The position numbers and the translations under genes are program-made. Positions 26,054 through 36,922 of a DNA stretch of 64,000 nucleotides are shown piece by piece. Below the pieces are notes generated by a model. It saw only the letters and a list, made by a program, of their open reading frames with translations, did no database searches and was not told where the DNA came from. Source of the DNA: Streptomyces flavofungini (GTDB lineage Bacteria; Actinomycetota; Actinomycetes; Streptomycetales; Streptomycetaceae); assembly GCF_014650815.1 (NCBI RefSeq), contig NZ_BMVR01000004.1, positions 651,039-715,038 of the forward strand. Reading direction: 5' to 3'. Every line of letters begins with the position of its first letter. The first letter of the stretch is position 1.

Positions 26054-27697
26054 ATGAGCGAACGCGCCCGCAACACCGGCCCCGGCAAGCGTGACACCGG
26101 CCCCGGCAAGGGGGAACGTGTCGCCGACTGGGCGGACGGCCGCCTCGGCGTGCACACCCTCGCCAAGACCCAGATGCGCAAGGTGTTCCCGGACCACTGG
26201 TCCTTCATGTTCGGCGAGATCTGCCTCTACAGCTTCCTGATCCTCATCCTCACCGGCGTCTGGCTCACCCTGTTCTTCGAGCCGAGCGGCATCGAGGTCG
26301 AGTACAACGGCAGTTACGAACCGCTCAAGGGCGTGCTGATGACGCGCGCCTACGAGTCGACCGTCGACATCAGCATGGAGGTGCGCGGCGGGCTGCTCAT
26401 CCGGCAGATCCACCACTGGGCGGCGCTCGTGTTCGTCGCCGGGATGCTCGTGCACATGATGCGGGTGTTCTTCACCGGCGCGTTCCGCAAGCCGCGCGAG
26501 ATCAACTGGGTGTTCGGCTGGACCCTGTTGATGCTCGGCCTCATCACCGGCCTGACCGGCTACTCGCTCCCCGACGACCTGCTGTCCGGCACCGGCATCC
26601 GCTTCGCGCAGGGCGCCATCCTGTCGGTGCCGGTCGTGGGCACGTACCTCTCCTTCTTCCTCTTCGGAGGGGAGTTCCCGGGCCAGGACATCATCCCGAG
26701 ACTCTTCGCCGTGCACGTCCTGCTGCTGCCGGGCATCATGCTGGGCCTGGTCGTCGCCCATCTGATCCTGGTCTTCTACCACAAGCACACCCAGTTCGCC
26801 GGGCCGGGACGCACCGAGAAGAACGTGGTGGGCGCACCCTTCCTGCCCATCTACGTCGCCAAGGCAGGCGGCTTCTTCTTCCTCGTCTTCGGCGTCCTCG
26901 CCCTGATGGGCGCGATCGCGACGATCAACCCCGTATGGGCTCTCGGGCCCTACCGGCCCGATCTCGTCGGCACCGGCGCCCAGCCCGACTGGTACCTCGG
27001 CTTCTCCGAGGGGCTGATCCGGGTGATGCCCAGCTGGGAGATCAACGCCTGGGGCCACACCCTGCAGTTGGGCGTCTTCATCCCCTTCGCGCTGTTCCCG
27101 CTGATCATGGCGGCGATCGGGGTGTACCCGTTCATCGAGTCCTGGGTCACCAAGGACAAACGCGAGCACCACATCGCCGACCGGCCGCGCAACGCCCCCG
27201 TCCGCACGGGCCTCGGCGTGGCCTGGCTGACGCTGTACGGCGTCCTGATGGTCGGCGGCGGCAACGACCTGTGGGCCACGCACTTCCACCTCTCCATCAA
27301 CGCCATCACCTGGTTCGTGCGCGTCGCCTTCTTCGTCGCGCCGCCGCTCGCCTTCGTCGTCACCCACCGGATCTGTCTGGGGCTGCAGCGCCGCGACCGC
27401 GACAACGCCCTGCACGGGCGGGAGAGCGGCATCATCAAACGCCTCCCGCACGGCGAGTACGTCGAGGTCCACAAGCCCCTCAGCCAGGCCGAGCGGTACC
27501 GCCTCACCGCGCACGAGCAGCCGCAGCCGTACGAAGTGGGGCCCCTGGTCGACGCCAACGGCGTGATCCGCAAGGTGCCCCGCTCCGAGCGGCTGCGGGC
27601 CCGCCTGTCCCGGGCGATGTACGGCCCGGGCGCGCAGGTGCCGAAGGCCACGGCGGAGGAGTACCGGCAGCTCCACAGCGGCGACGGGCACCACTGA
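26054..27697 (+). CDS. qcrB: Cytochrome b subunit of bc1-type complex (orphan QcrB)
   Basis: A 547-residue QcrB: cytochrome b with about nine membrane spans and the actinobacterial C-terminal extension. Heme-ligand segments (IHHWAALVF and FAVHVLLLPG) and the quinol-site PDWYLGF region are present. ATG follows GAGGGGGGAG. A weak promoter TTGACC (26002) / TACCCT (26023) with a short spacer lies upstream. In Streptomyces the respiratory operon is qcrC-qcrA-qcrB after ctaE; here neither partner is present, so this is probably a second, stand-alone copy. It is followed 76 bp later by the NB-ARC gene on the same strand. Whether it joins the standard bc1-aa3 supercomplex is unknown. Confidence 0.92.
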   Translation: MSERARNTGPGKRDTGPGKGERVADWADGRLGVHTLAKTQMRKVFPDHWSFMFGEICLYSFLILILTGVWLTLFFEPSGIEVEYNGSYEPLKGVLMTRAYESTVDISMEVRGGLLIRQIHHWAALVFVAGMLVHMMRVFFTGAFRKPREINWVFGWTLLMLGLITGLTGYSLPDDLLSGTGIRFAQGAILSVPVVGTYLSFFLFGGEFPGQDIIPRLFAVHVLLLPGIMLGLVVAHLILVFYHKHTQFAGPGRTEKNVVGAPFLPIYVAKAGGFFFLVFGVLALMGAIATINPVWALGPYRPDLVGTGAQPDWYLGFSEGLIRVMPSWEINAWGHTLQLGVFIPFALFPLIMAAIGVYPFIESWVTKDKREHHIADRPRNAPVRTGLGVAWLTLYGVLMVGGGNDLWATHFHLSINAITWFVRVAFFVAPPLAFVVTHRICLGLQRRDRDNALHGRESGIIKRLPHGEYVEVHKPLSQAERYRLTAHEQPQPYEVGPLVDANGVIRKVPRSERLRARLSRAMYGPGAQVPKATAEEYRQLHSGDGHH

Positions 27698-27773
27698 GGC
27701 GCACCGGCCCGGCGGCGTCGGCGGGGCGCGAGGTGGCGTTCCGTCCGGCGGGCGGCCCTGGAAGACTGCCCGG

Positions 27774-30056
27774 GTGGATTCGGTGGCCAACAACATCTCG
27801 GGCGGGAACTTCCGCGACGTCATCCAGGCGCAGCACGTCACGGTCCGGCAGTGCGTGAGCGGTGAAGTACGGGCCCCGCGCGTGCCGTTCATGGCGCCCG
27901 CCGCGCCCGGCCGGCTCGTGGACCGGCTGCCGGTGCGCGCCGTCCTCGACCGCGTCGCCGACGCCCGGGGCGAGCGTGCCGCCGCCGAGGTCGTCGTGGT
28001 GACGGGGCCGCCGGGCATCGGCAAGAGCGGCGCCGTCCTGCACTGGTCGGCGCTGCGGCGCGACGGCTTCCCCGGCGGTGTCCTGTACGCCGACATGAGC
28101 CCGCGCGGCGCGCTCGAACCGGCGGACACCCGCTCCGTCCTGGAGTCGTTCGTGTCGGCGCTCGGCACCCCGCGCGCCGAGATGCCCGCCGACATGGCTC
28201 CGCTGGCCGCGTACTACCGCCACCTCACCGCGCACGAACCCTGTCTGGTGCTGCTCGACGACGTGGTGACGGCCGGTCAGGTCCCCTCGCTCCTGCCGGG
28301 ACACCCCGGGAGCATGGTCGTTCTCACCAGCCGCCTGCTCCTGAACGGTCTGCGCTCCGTCCTGCCGGGGTCCGACCCCGAGTACGTCCGCCTCGCCGGG
28401 CTCGACGACGAGTCCTGCCGGGAGCTGTTCCTGGACACGGCGGGCCGTGCCATGACCGCCGAACTCACCGACCGGGGGCAGGAGTTACTGCGGACCGTCA
28501 TCCCGGCCTTCGCGGGCCTGCCCGCCGCCGCCCGGCTCGCCGGGGCGCGCGCCGCCGACCCGTTGGAGGGCGGTGTCGAGGAGTTCGTCCGCAGGCTCCT
28601 GGCCCTGCCCACCTTCCAGGAGGCGCTGACCGTGCCCGACGACCCGCACACGTACTCCCTGCGGTCCGTCTTCGCGGACTCCTACGCGGCCCTCGATCCC
28701 GCGACGGCCACCGTGTTCCGCGGGCTCGGCCTGAACCCGACGCCCGAGTTCGCCGACGCCCTCGTCGACGAGCTCGCGGGCGGCCCCGACGCCGGCGCGC
28801 GGGTGCGGCGCACCCTCCTCAACAGCAACCTCCTCGACCGCCCCGCCCCCGGCCGCTGCCGCATGAACGGCCTGCTCCACGAGTACGCGGCCGCCCTCGC
28901 CCGCACGGACGCCGCCGAGACCGGGGCGGTGGCCGCGCGCATCACCGACTGGTACCTGCGGCGGGCCGCGGCGGCCGAGCACCTGGTGTCCACGCGCTGG
29001 CGCCGCGCCGAGATCTTCGGCCGACCCGCTCTTCTGGACGGCGTGTTCGGCAGCGACAGCGAGGCCTTGGACGCCCTCGAACCGGACCGCGAGAACGCCG
29101 CCGCCCTCACCGGCCTGGAGTTCACGCGTGGCCATGACCTCCTCGTGTGCGACCTGGCGGAGGCGCTGCGCGGCTTCTTCTTCCGGCGGAAGCACCACAC
29201 GTTGTGGGTGGAGGTGGCTGAGCGGGGGGTGCGGGCGGCTGAGCGGATGGTGGCGGCGCGGGCGGCGGGCGTGGCGGGCGCGGCGAATGTGGCGGGTGCG
29301 GCGGGCGCGCGGCCGGGCCCGGCCGCCGCAGGTGCGGACACCGCCGAGGGCGCCGAAGCCGCCGGAGATGCCGAAGCGCCCGACAACGCCGCCCTCGTGC
29401 TGGCCCGCTGCCACTACGAGCTGGCGTTCGCCCTCTTCGACCAGAGCGGCCCGGACAGCGTCGAGCGGGCCGGTCACCACTACGGGCTCGCCCTGTCCCA
29501 GGCCCGCGCGGCCGGGCATGCCCGCACCGAGTCCTCCGCGCTGGAGGGCCTCGGCCAGGTGGCCATGGAACAGGGCCGCCCGCAGGACGCCCTGGACTGC
29601 TTCCGGCAGGCGCTGCGCGCGCTCGGCGATCTCGCGCACCCACGCGGCCGGGCGCTGCTCGACTACCACATGGGCCGCGCGGCGAGCGCCGCGCACCTCC
29701 ACGAGGAGGCTGCCGCGTCCCTGCTCGGCGCCCGCCGACTCTTCGCCGCCCTGCCCACGCCCGACCGCTACAACGAGGCCCGCGCCCTGACCCGTTACGC
29801 CCAGGCCCGTCTCGCCGCCGACCGCGCCGACGAGGCCGTCACCCCGCTGGACGAGGCGATCGCCCTCCTCCAGGAGCGCGGCGCCCCCAAGGAGGAGGCC
29901 GACGCCCGCCTCACCCGGGGCGACGCGTGGGCGGCGCACGGTGATGAGGCGCGGGCACGGGAGGACTGGCGGGCGGCGCTGGCGACCTACCGGGAGTTGG
30001 GGAGTGTGGGGGCGGCGGGGGCGCGGGAGCGGCTGGGGGAGCGGCCCGACGCGTGA
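27774..30056 (+). CDS. NB-ARC/STAND NTPase with TPRs and N-terminal RHIM-like amyloid motif
   Basis: A 760-residue NLR-like protein. Residues 6-22 (NNISGGNFRDVIQAQHV) match the Asn-x-hydrophobic-Ser-Gly...Val/Ile-Gln pattern of bacterial RHIM-like amyloid signalling motifs found at NLR N-termini in actinobacteria. The NTPase follows: Walker A GPPGIGKSG at 78-86 and Walker B CLVLLDDV at 157-164, then a winged helix. Alanine/glycine-rich expansion at about 500-530 precedes TPR-like helices (about 540-750). Codon 238 is TTA (28485-28487), implying bldA dependence. GTG at 27774 lacks a strong ribosome site; GTG at 27783 is an alternative that keeps the motif. No neighbouring gene carries the same motif, so its effector partner is not in this window. 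Confidence 0.82.
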   Translation: MDSVANNISGGNFRDVIQAQHVTVRQCVSGEVRAPRVPFMAPAAPGRLVDRLPVRAVLDRVADARGERAAAEVVVVTGPPGIGKSGAVLHWSALRRDGFPGGVLYADMSPRGALEPADTRSVLESFVSALGTPRAEMPADMAPLAAYYRHLTAHEPCLVLLDDVVTAGQVPSLLPGHPGSMVVLTSRLLLNGLRSVLPGSDPEYVRLAGLDDESCRELFLDTAGRAMTAELTDRGQELLRTVIPAFAGLPAAARLAGARAADPLEGGVEEFVRRLLALPTFQEALTVPDDPHTYSLRSVFADSYAALDPATATVFRGLGLNPTPEFADALVDELAGGPDAGARVRRTLLNSNLLDRPAPGRCRMNGLLHEYAAALARTDAAETGAVAARITDWYLRRAAAAEHLVSTRWRRAEIFGRPALLDGVFGSDSEALDALEPDRENAAALTGLEFTRGHDLLVCDLAEALRGFFFRRKHHTLWVEVAERGVRAAERMVAARAAGVAGAANVAGAAGARPGPAAAGADTAEGAEAAGDAEAPDNAALVLARCHYELAFALFDQSGPDSVERAGHHYGLALSQARAAGHARTESSALEGLGQVAMEQGRPQDALDCFRQALRALGDLAHPRGRALLDYHMGRAASAAHLHEEAAASLLGARRLFAALPTPDRYNEARALTRYAQARLAADRADEAVTPLDEAIALLQERGAPKEEADARLTRGDAWAAHGDEARAREDWRAALATYRELGSVGAAGARERLGERPDA

Positions 30057-30059
30057 GCG

Positions 30060-31889
30060 TCAGTTGCTGTACGGCACGGGGTCCGCGCCGAGGCGCCGCA
30101 CCCGCAGCCGCGCCGGTGCGCCGTCCGGAGTCAGCCGCACCAGTACGTCGCCCTCCCAGTCGTCCCCGTGCTGGAGCAGGCAGGCGTACATCACGGACGC
30201 GGTGAGCGAGGGGGCGGTCCAGGCGCGGGGTGAATCCCAACTGGCTAGATAGAACGTTCCACTGCGGGTGTGGAGGTGACAGCCGCCGTCCTCCTGCGGT
30301 ACGGCGACCAGCGCGCAGCCCGGGTGGGCGGTGAACAACTCGGCCGTCAGCGCGGCCACATGGGGTCCGGCCGCCGGGGCACGGGCCGTGACCACGTCCG
30401 CCGCGAGGGCCCAACGCGCCTCAGGCTCGCCTGCGGTGACGGCGACGTGGGCGTCGGTGAGCGCCGGGCACGGCGTGGCGGCGGCGCGGGCGGGGGCGGG
30501 GTGGCGCCGGATCAGGAGCTCGGTCGGCGCGGTCGGATCAGTCGGCCGGTTCGGCCCGGTGGCTCCCACGCCCCCAACGCCCCCGTCGGGCTCACCGGCC
30601 CCGCCGCCCGACGTCACCCGAACCTCGACGAACAGCGGACGCTCCACCGGTGAGCGCGGCGTCGGCGGCAGATCCTGCGGTACGCCGACGGGCCACGGCG
30701 CGATCGGCGCGGCGGGCTCGTCCAGGGCCAGGACGCGATAGCAGAGGCGGCGCAGGCGGGCCGAGGCTTCGCCCGGGTGGGAGGTGATCTGCGAGGTGGC
30801 CGCGCCGAGCCGGGGGTCCGTCGGCTGATCCCGCGCGGCGAGCTCCAACTGCGCCGCGAGCGGCCGCGTGGGCGAGACGCGGGGCAGCGCCGCGCCGAGC
30901 GCCGCCATGGGGGAGCCCGCCGCCACGGCCTCCGTGTCGAACGCCCCGAGCAGTCCGGGCAGGCCGAGCCCCGCCGCGTACAGCGTGACCGAGCCGTGGT
31001 CGCCGATGAACGCGTCCGCCGCGCACAGCGCCGCCCGCCAGGTGTCGCCTGCGGGCGGCGGAAGCAGCAGCCCGGCGTCCAGGTGGGGTCGCAGCCAGGA
31101 GCGCACCTGCCAACCCCCGTGCCCGTACCAGGCGTTGGGGTGCACGGCGGCAAGGACGCGATAGGAGTCGGAGGGCAGTTCGGCGAGGGCGCGGAGGACG
31201 AGGTCGCCCGCGGCGCCGAGGAGGGAGTGGCGGCCCCAGGTCGAGCTGAGGACGAGCAGGCGCTGGTCGGGGCGGACGCCGAGCGCGGCGCGGTACTCCG
31301 CACGGAAGGGGAGGGAGGCGCGCAGCCGGTCCATGCAGGGATCACCGACGACGTGCGCCGCGGGCAGGGCCTCGGGGCAACCGTCTCGGAGGCGGGCGAG
31401 CTGTTCCTCGTGGGAGAGGACGACGGCGGACGGTATCAACTCACCGTCGTGCACCAGCCATTCAGCCGTCAGGCCGAAGGCTCCCGGCTCCCGGCTCCCG
31501 GCTCCCGGCTCCCGGCTGCTGAGCCTTTTATTGTATCCGGCGCCGTGCGGGGCACCTATGAGCGGTGCGGAGATGCTGTGCAGGTCGCCGCCGCGGCTGG
31601 TGCTGACCGCCAGGTCGAACTCCGACTTGACCGCCTCGTCCCAGGGGAGGAACGGGAGTTCGCGGGCGGCGGCGAATTCCGCGATGCCGTCCGCGAACGG
31701 GGAGGAGCCGGTGCGGGTGAACACGGTCTGCACCCGCCGGTCGCCGTCGAAGACGGTGAGCAGGTCGAGCAGCCGGGTCGCCGAGGTGACGTTGTGGATG
31801 ACGCCGAGCACGGTCCGCTCGGGGGCGACGGTGAGCCAGCGGGCGGGGGCGCCGGGGGCGGCCGGGTGGACGTGGTTCGGCTCCCGCAC
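30060..31889 (-). CDS. GT-B-like protein related to glycerophosphotransferases (function unknown)
   Basis: A protein of about 609 residues. It starts with VLGVIHNVTSATRLLDLL and has a GT-B-like second half with LLVLSSTWGRHSLLG and GDHGSVTLYAAGLGLPGLLGAF, reminiscent of the nucleotide-donor site of CDP-glycerol glycerophosphotransferases and UDP-sugar epimerases. The C-terminal 200 residues are not recognised and contain a Gly/Pro-rich stretch. I prefer GTG at 31889 because GGGAGG lies 9 nt upstream. A run of five GGCTCCC heptamers (31479-31513) lies inside the gene and encodes SREPGAGSREPGA; a 7-bp unit means slippage would shift the frame. It is convergent with the NB-ARC gene, 3 bp apart. 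Confidence 0.6.
   Translation of the reverse strand: MREPNHVHPAAPGAPARWLTVAPERTVLGVIHNVTSATRLLDLLTVFDGDRRVQTVFTRTGSSPFADGIAEFAAARELPFLPWDEAVKSEFDLAVSTSRGGDLHSISAPLIGAPHGAGYNKRLSSREPGAGSREPGAFGLTAEWLVHDGELIPSAVVLSHEEQLARLRDGCPEALPAAHVVGDPCMDRLRASLPFRAEYRAALGVRPDQRLLVLSSTWGRHSLLGAAGDLVLRALAELPSDSYRVLAAVHPNAWYGHGGWQVRSWLRPHLDAGLLLPPPAGDTWRAALCAADAFIGDHGSVTLYAAGLGLPGLLGAFDTEAVAAGSPMAALGAALPRVSPTRPLAAQLELAARDQPTDPRLGAATSQITSHPGEASARLRRLCYRVLALDEPAAPIAPWPVGVPQDLPPTPRSPVERPLFVEVRVTSGGGAGEPDGGVGGVGATGPNRPTDPTAPTELLIRRHPAPARAAATPCPALTDAHVAVTAGEPEARWALAADVVTARAPAAGPHVAALTAELFTAHPGCALVAVPQEDGGCHLHTRSGTFYLASWDSPRAWTAPSLTASVMYACLLQHGDDWEGDVLVRLTPDGAPARLRVRRLGADPVPYSN
31479..31517. repeat. Heptanucleotide (GGCTCCC)x5 inside a coding gene
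   Basis: Five perfect consecutive copies plus GGCT. Because 7 is not a multiple of 3, gain or loss of one unit would move the reading frame of the surrounding GT-B-like gene, as in phase-variable loci. The present copy number keeps the frame open. Confidence 0.95.
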
Positions 31890-32021
31890 GGCGCGCGCCC
31901 TCCCCACGTTCCCGGGGCCGGACCGCGCCGGCCCCGGGCCGACCCCGGTGATCGGCCCGACCGCCGACCTTACCCGCCCCCGTCCGGGGCGCGGCCGGCC
32001 GACGGCCGGGTCACCGCGAGG

Positions 32022-34280
<2,259 letters not shown>

Positions 34281-34364
34281 CTACCCGTGCCGCGCCACCC
34301 GAAGCCGTGCGCCCCCTCCAGTCACACCATCGCGTGATACGCCTCGCCGAAATCGGCCCCCGCG

Positions 34365-34530
34365 TCAAACACCCGTACGGGACGACGCGTCGAGCCGGTC
34401 GTCGATCCCGGCCACCGCGCGGATCGCCGCGACGCGCAGCGCGAGCCGCTGCCGCAGCTCCGTCAGGCGGGTGATCTCCGCGTCGATCAGGTCGATGCGC
34501 TGCTCGGCCACGCCGGGGCCGAGCCCGCAC
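34365..34530 (-). pseudogene. C-terminal remnant of a coiled-coil regulator (MerR-like)
   Basis: A minus-strand frame ending at a TGA (34365-34367) reads AEQRIDLIDAEITRLTELR and onward to LDASSRTGV, a dimerisation-helix sequence like the end of MerR regulators (a chorismate-mutase helix is a less likely alternative). There is no N-terminal HTH: the frame dissolves at about 34535, where the transporter remnant on the other strand begins. It looks like a gene whose 5' part was deleted. Confidence 0.5.
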
Positions 34531-34577
34531 CTCCTGCGGTGGCCGCCGCCCGGCCAGGGAGCCGAGGGAGCCCGCGC

Positions 34578-34925
34578 CGCCGGTGCTCGTTCGCGGTCGT
34601 CGCCCCGGCGGGAGCCCTCGCCCTCGGTGGGCTCGGCGGCGCGCCCGGGCTCGTGGCCCTGGCCCTCGGCACGCTGCTCCTGGACGTGGCCATGCAGTCC
34701 GGGATGGTCGCCAACCAGGTGCGGATCTTCGCCCTGAGCAGCGAGGCGCGCAGCCGCCTCAACACGGCCTATATGACGTGCGCCTTCATCGGCGGCGCGG
34801 CGGGCTCGTCGCTCGGGGCGCTGGCGTACGCGACCTGGGGCTGGGCGGGCGTGTGCGCGCTGGTGGCGGTGCTGGGGGCGGCGTCGGTGCCGGTGGTGGT
34901 GCGGCGAGGGCTGCGTCGGAGCTGA
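34578..34925 (+). pseudogene. C-terminal remnant of an MFS efflux transporter
   Basis: About 115 residues corresponding to the last three or four membrane helices of a drug-efflux MFS protein, with the conserved segment LLDVAMQSGMVANQ and then LSSEARSRLNTAYM. Intact relatives have about 400 residues. No ribosome site or plausible start precedes it. With the regulator tail at 34365-34530 it marks a deletion that removed the 5' halves of two divergent genes. Confidence 0.75.
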
Positions 34926-34947
34926 GGTGAGTTGAGGTGAGCCGAGG

Positions 34948-34965
34948 TGACTGATGCATCAGTCA
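34948..34965. promoter_or_regulatory. 18-bp perfect palindrome, candidate operator of the carnitine regulator
   Basis: TGACTGATGCATCAGTCA is perfectly palindromic and lies about 90 bp upstream of the XRE-TetR gene. Three 10-bp spaced copies of GAGGTGA (34924-34950) run into it. TetR-family proteins bind such palindromes and usually control their own gene and the adjacent operon. Confidence 0.7.
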
Positions 34966-35055
34966 GCATCGCAATGGCGTGAAACTGTGAGTGCATCCGG
35001 AGGGACCTTGAAGCTTGCGTTGTGCTGAACTCAATGCGCGGGTACGGTGACCGGC

Positions 35056-35913
35056 ATGGAGCAAGACCCCGACGTCCCCACCCGTGTCCGTGCGGTCATC
35101 GCCGCGGCGGGCGTGACCCAGCGCGAGTTCGCGCGGCGGATCGTCATGGATCCGTCGAAGCTGTCGCGCTCCCTGGGCGGCACCCGGCGCTTCACGGCGG
35201 CCGAGCTGGCCCGGATCGCCGACACCACCGACGTCGACGCGGCCTGGCTGCTCGGCACCCGCGGCGGCGCGGACCCGGCGGCCGTCCGGCCCGCGGCCCC
35301 GCGCGGACGCCGGGCCGCGACGCCGCCGGAGGGCCGCCCGTTGCAGATCATCCGCGAGACCGTCCGCCTCATCGCCGACCACGGCTTCCACGCCGTCCGC
35401 GTCCAGGACATCGCCAAGGCCTGCGAGACCAGCACGGCCGCCATCCACTACCACTTCCCGGGCCGTGACGACCTCCTGGAGGCGGCCGCGCGCTGGTGCA
35501 TGGACGAGGACACCGCCCGCAGGGCCGCACGCATCGCCGACGCGGCCGACGCCGCCGACGAACTGCGCCAGCTCATCGAGCTCCAGACCCCGCGCACCGC
35601 CCAGCAGCGCGACCAGTGGAGCGTCTGGCTCGACCTGTGGGCCGAGGCGGCCCGCTCCACCGCCGTCGGCCGCCTGCACACCGAGTACTACCGGCAGTGG
35701 CGTGCCACCGTCGCCGACGTCGTCCGGCGCGGCGTCGCCCAGGGCGCGTTCCGGCCCGTCGACCCCGAGGCGGCCGCGCTGCACCTGACCGCCCTGATCG
35801 ACGGCCTCGCCACCCAGGTCCTCGCCGGTGCCCCGGACGGCCCCGGCACCCGGCCCGACGACATGCACGCGGCCCTGCTCGCCCACGTGGACGTCGCGCT
35901 CGCCGCGCGCTGA
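35056..35913 (+). CDS. XRE-TetR fusion transcriptional regulator
   Basis: A 285-residue protein with two DNA-binding domains: an XRE-type helix-turn-helix at about residues 8-60 ([22 protein letters not shown]), a Pro/Arg-rich linker, then a TetR-type HTH at about 95-145 ([21 protein letters not shown]) and a TetR ligand/dimer domain. ATG at 35056 is preferred; an in-frame GTG 9 nt upstream is also possible. It precedes the three catabolic genes on the same strand (92-bp gap), so it is probably their regulator, responding to carnitine or an intermediate. Confidence 0.85.
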   Translation: MEQDPDVPTRVRAVIAAAGVTQREFARRIVMDPSKLSRSLGGTRRFTAAELARIADTTDVDAAWLLGTRGGADPAAVRPAAPRGRRAATPPEGRPLQIIRETVRLIADHGFHAVRVQDIAKACETSTAAIHYHFPGRDDLLEAAARWCMDEDTARRAARIADAADAADELRQLIELQTPRTAQQRDQWSVWLDLWAEAARSTAVGRLHTEYYRQWRATVADVVRRGVAQGAFRPVDPEAAALHLTALIDGLATQVLAGAPDGPGTRPDDMHAALLAHVDVALAAR

Positions 35914-36005
35914 GCCCCGGCCCCGTAAGCCCGATACCTCCGGTACGCGTCCCCGTACGCACTCCGCACGACCGCACCCCCCCCGCCTCCGAAAGGGAGT
36001 CCGGC

Positions 36006-36902
36006 ATGCCCGTGAACGACAACGTCATCATCACCTGTGCCCTCACCGGCGCCGGCGACACCGTCCGCAAGAGCCCGCACGTGCCCGTCACACCCGAGCA
36101 GATAGCCCGGGACGCCGTCCGGGCCGCCGAGGCCGGGGCCGCCGTCGTGCACATCCACGTCCGCGACCCCGGGACCGGCGCCCCGTCCCGCGACCCCCGG
36201 CTCTACCGCGAGGTCGTCGAGCGCGTGAAGGAGACCGGCACCGACGTCGTCATCAACTTGACGGCGGGCATGGGCGGGGACCTGGTGATCGACCCGGACC
36301 AGCCGCTGACGGAGCTCGGCGAACTGCCCGGCACCGACCTCGTCGGCGGCCTCGACCGCCTCCCGCACGTCGAGGACCTGCTGCCCGACATCTGCACCCT
36401 CGACTGCGGCTCCCTCAACTTCGGCGACAACCTCTACATCTCCACGCCCGACATGCTCCGCCAGGGCGCCAAGCGCATCCAGGAGCTGGGCGTACGGCCC
36501 GAGTTGGAGATCTTCGACACCGGGCAGCTGTGGTTCGCCAAGCAGCTCCTCGCGGAGGGCCTCCTCGACAACCCCACCGTCTTCCAGCTCTGCATGGGCA
36601 TCCCGTGGGGCGCCCCCGCCGACCCGGGCGTCCTCCAGTCCATGGTCAACATGCTCCCCGAAGGCGCCCAGTGGGCCAGCTTCGCGCTCGGCCGCATGCA
36701 GATGCCGTGGGTCGCGCAGTCCATCCTGCTCGGTGGCCAGGTCCGCGTGGGTCTTGAGGACAACTTGTACCTGGGCAAGGGCAACAAGGCCACCAACGCG
36801 GAGCTCGTCGAGCGCGCCGTCCAGATCACCGAGAACCTCGGGTCGCGCGTCGCCACCCCGGACGAGGCCCGCACGAAGCTCGGCCTCAAGCCCCGCACCT
36901 GA
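36006..36902 (+). CDS. Beta-keto acid cleavage enzyme (BKACE, DUF849), 3-dehydrocarnitine type
   Basis: A 298-residue zinc TIM-barrel enzyme that condenses a beta-keto acid with acetyl-CoA, giving acetoacetate and a new CoA ester. The zinc-site motif is HIHVRD. Other family features are INLTAGMG and the C-terminal [14 protein letters not shown] has GAAAGGGAG about 8 nt upstream. The next genes encode a carnitine dehydrogenase-type enzyme and a thioesterase, the known set of carnitine degradation, where BKACE turns 3-dehydrocarnitine plus acetyl-CoA into betainyl-CoA plus acetoacetate. Substrate is inferred from context. Confidence 0.88.
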   Translation: MPVNDNVIITCALTGAGDTVRKSPHVPVTPEQIARDAVRAAEAGAAVVHIHVRDPGTGAPSRDPRLYREVVERVKETGTDVVINLTAGMGGDLVIDPDQPLTELGELPGTDLVGGLDRLPHVEDLLPDICTLDCGSLNFGDNLYISTPDMLRQGAKRIQELGVRPELEIFDTGQLWFAKQLLAEGLLDNPTVFQLCMGIPWGAPADPGVLQSMVNMLPEGAQWASFALGRMQMPWVAQSILLGGQVRVGLEDNLYLGKGNKATNAELVERAVQITENLGSRVATPDEARTKLGLKPRT

Positions 36903-36922
36903 TCTCCACGGAGGACCGCACC

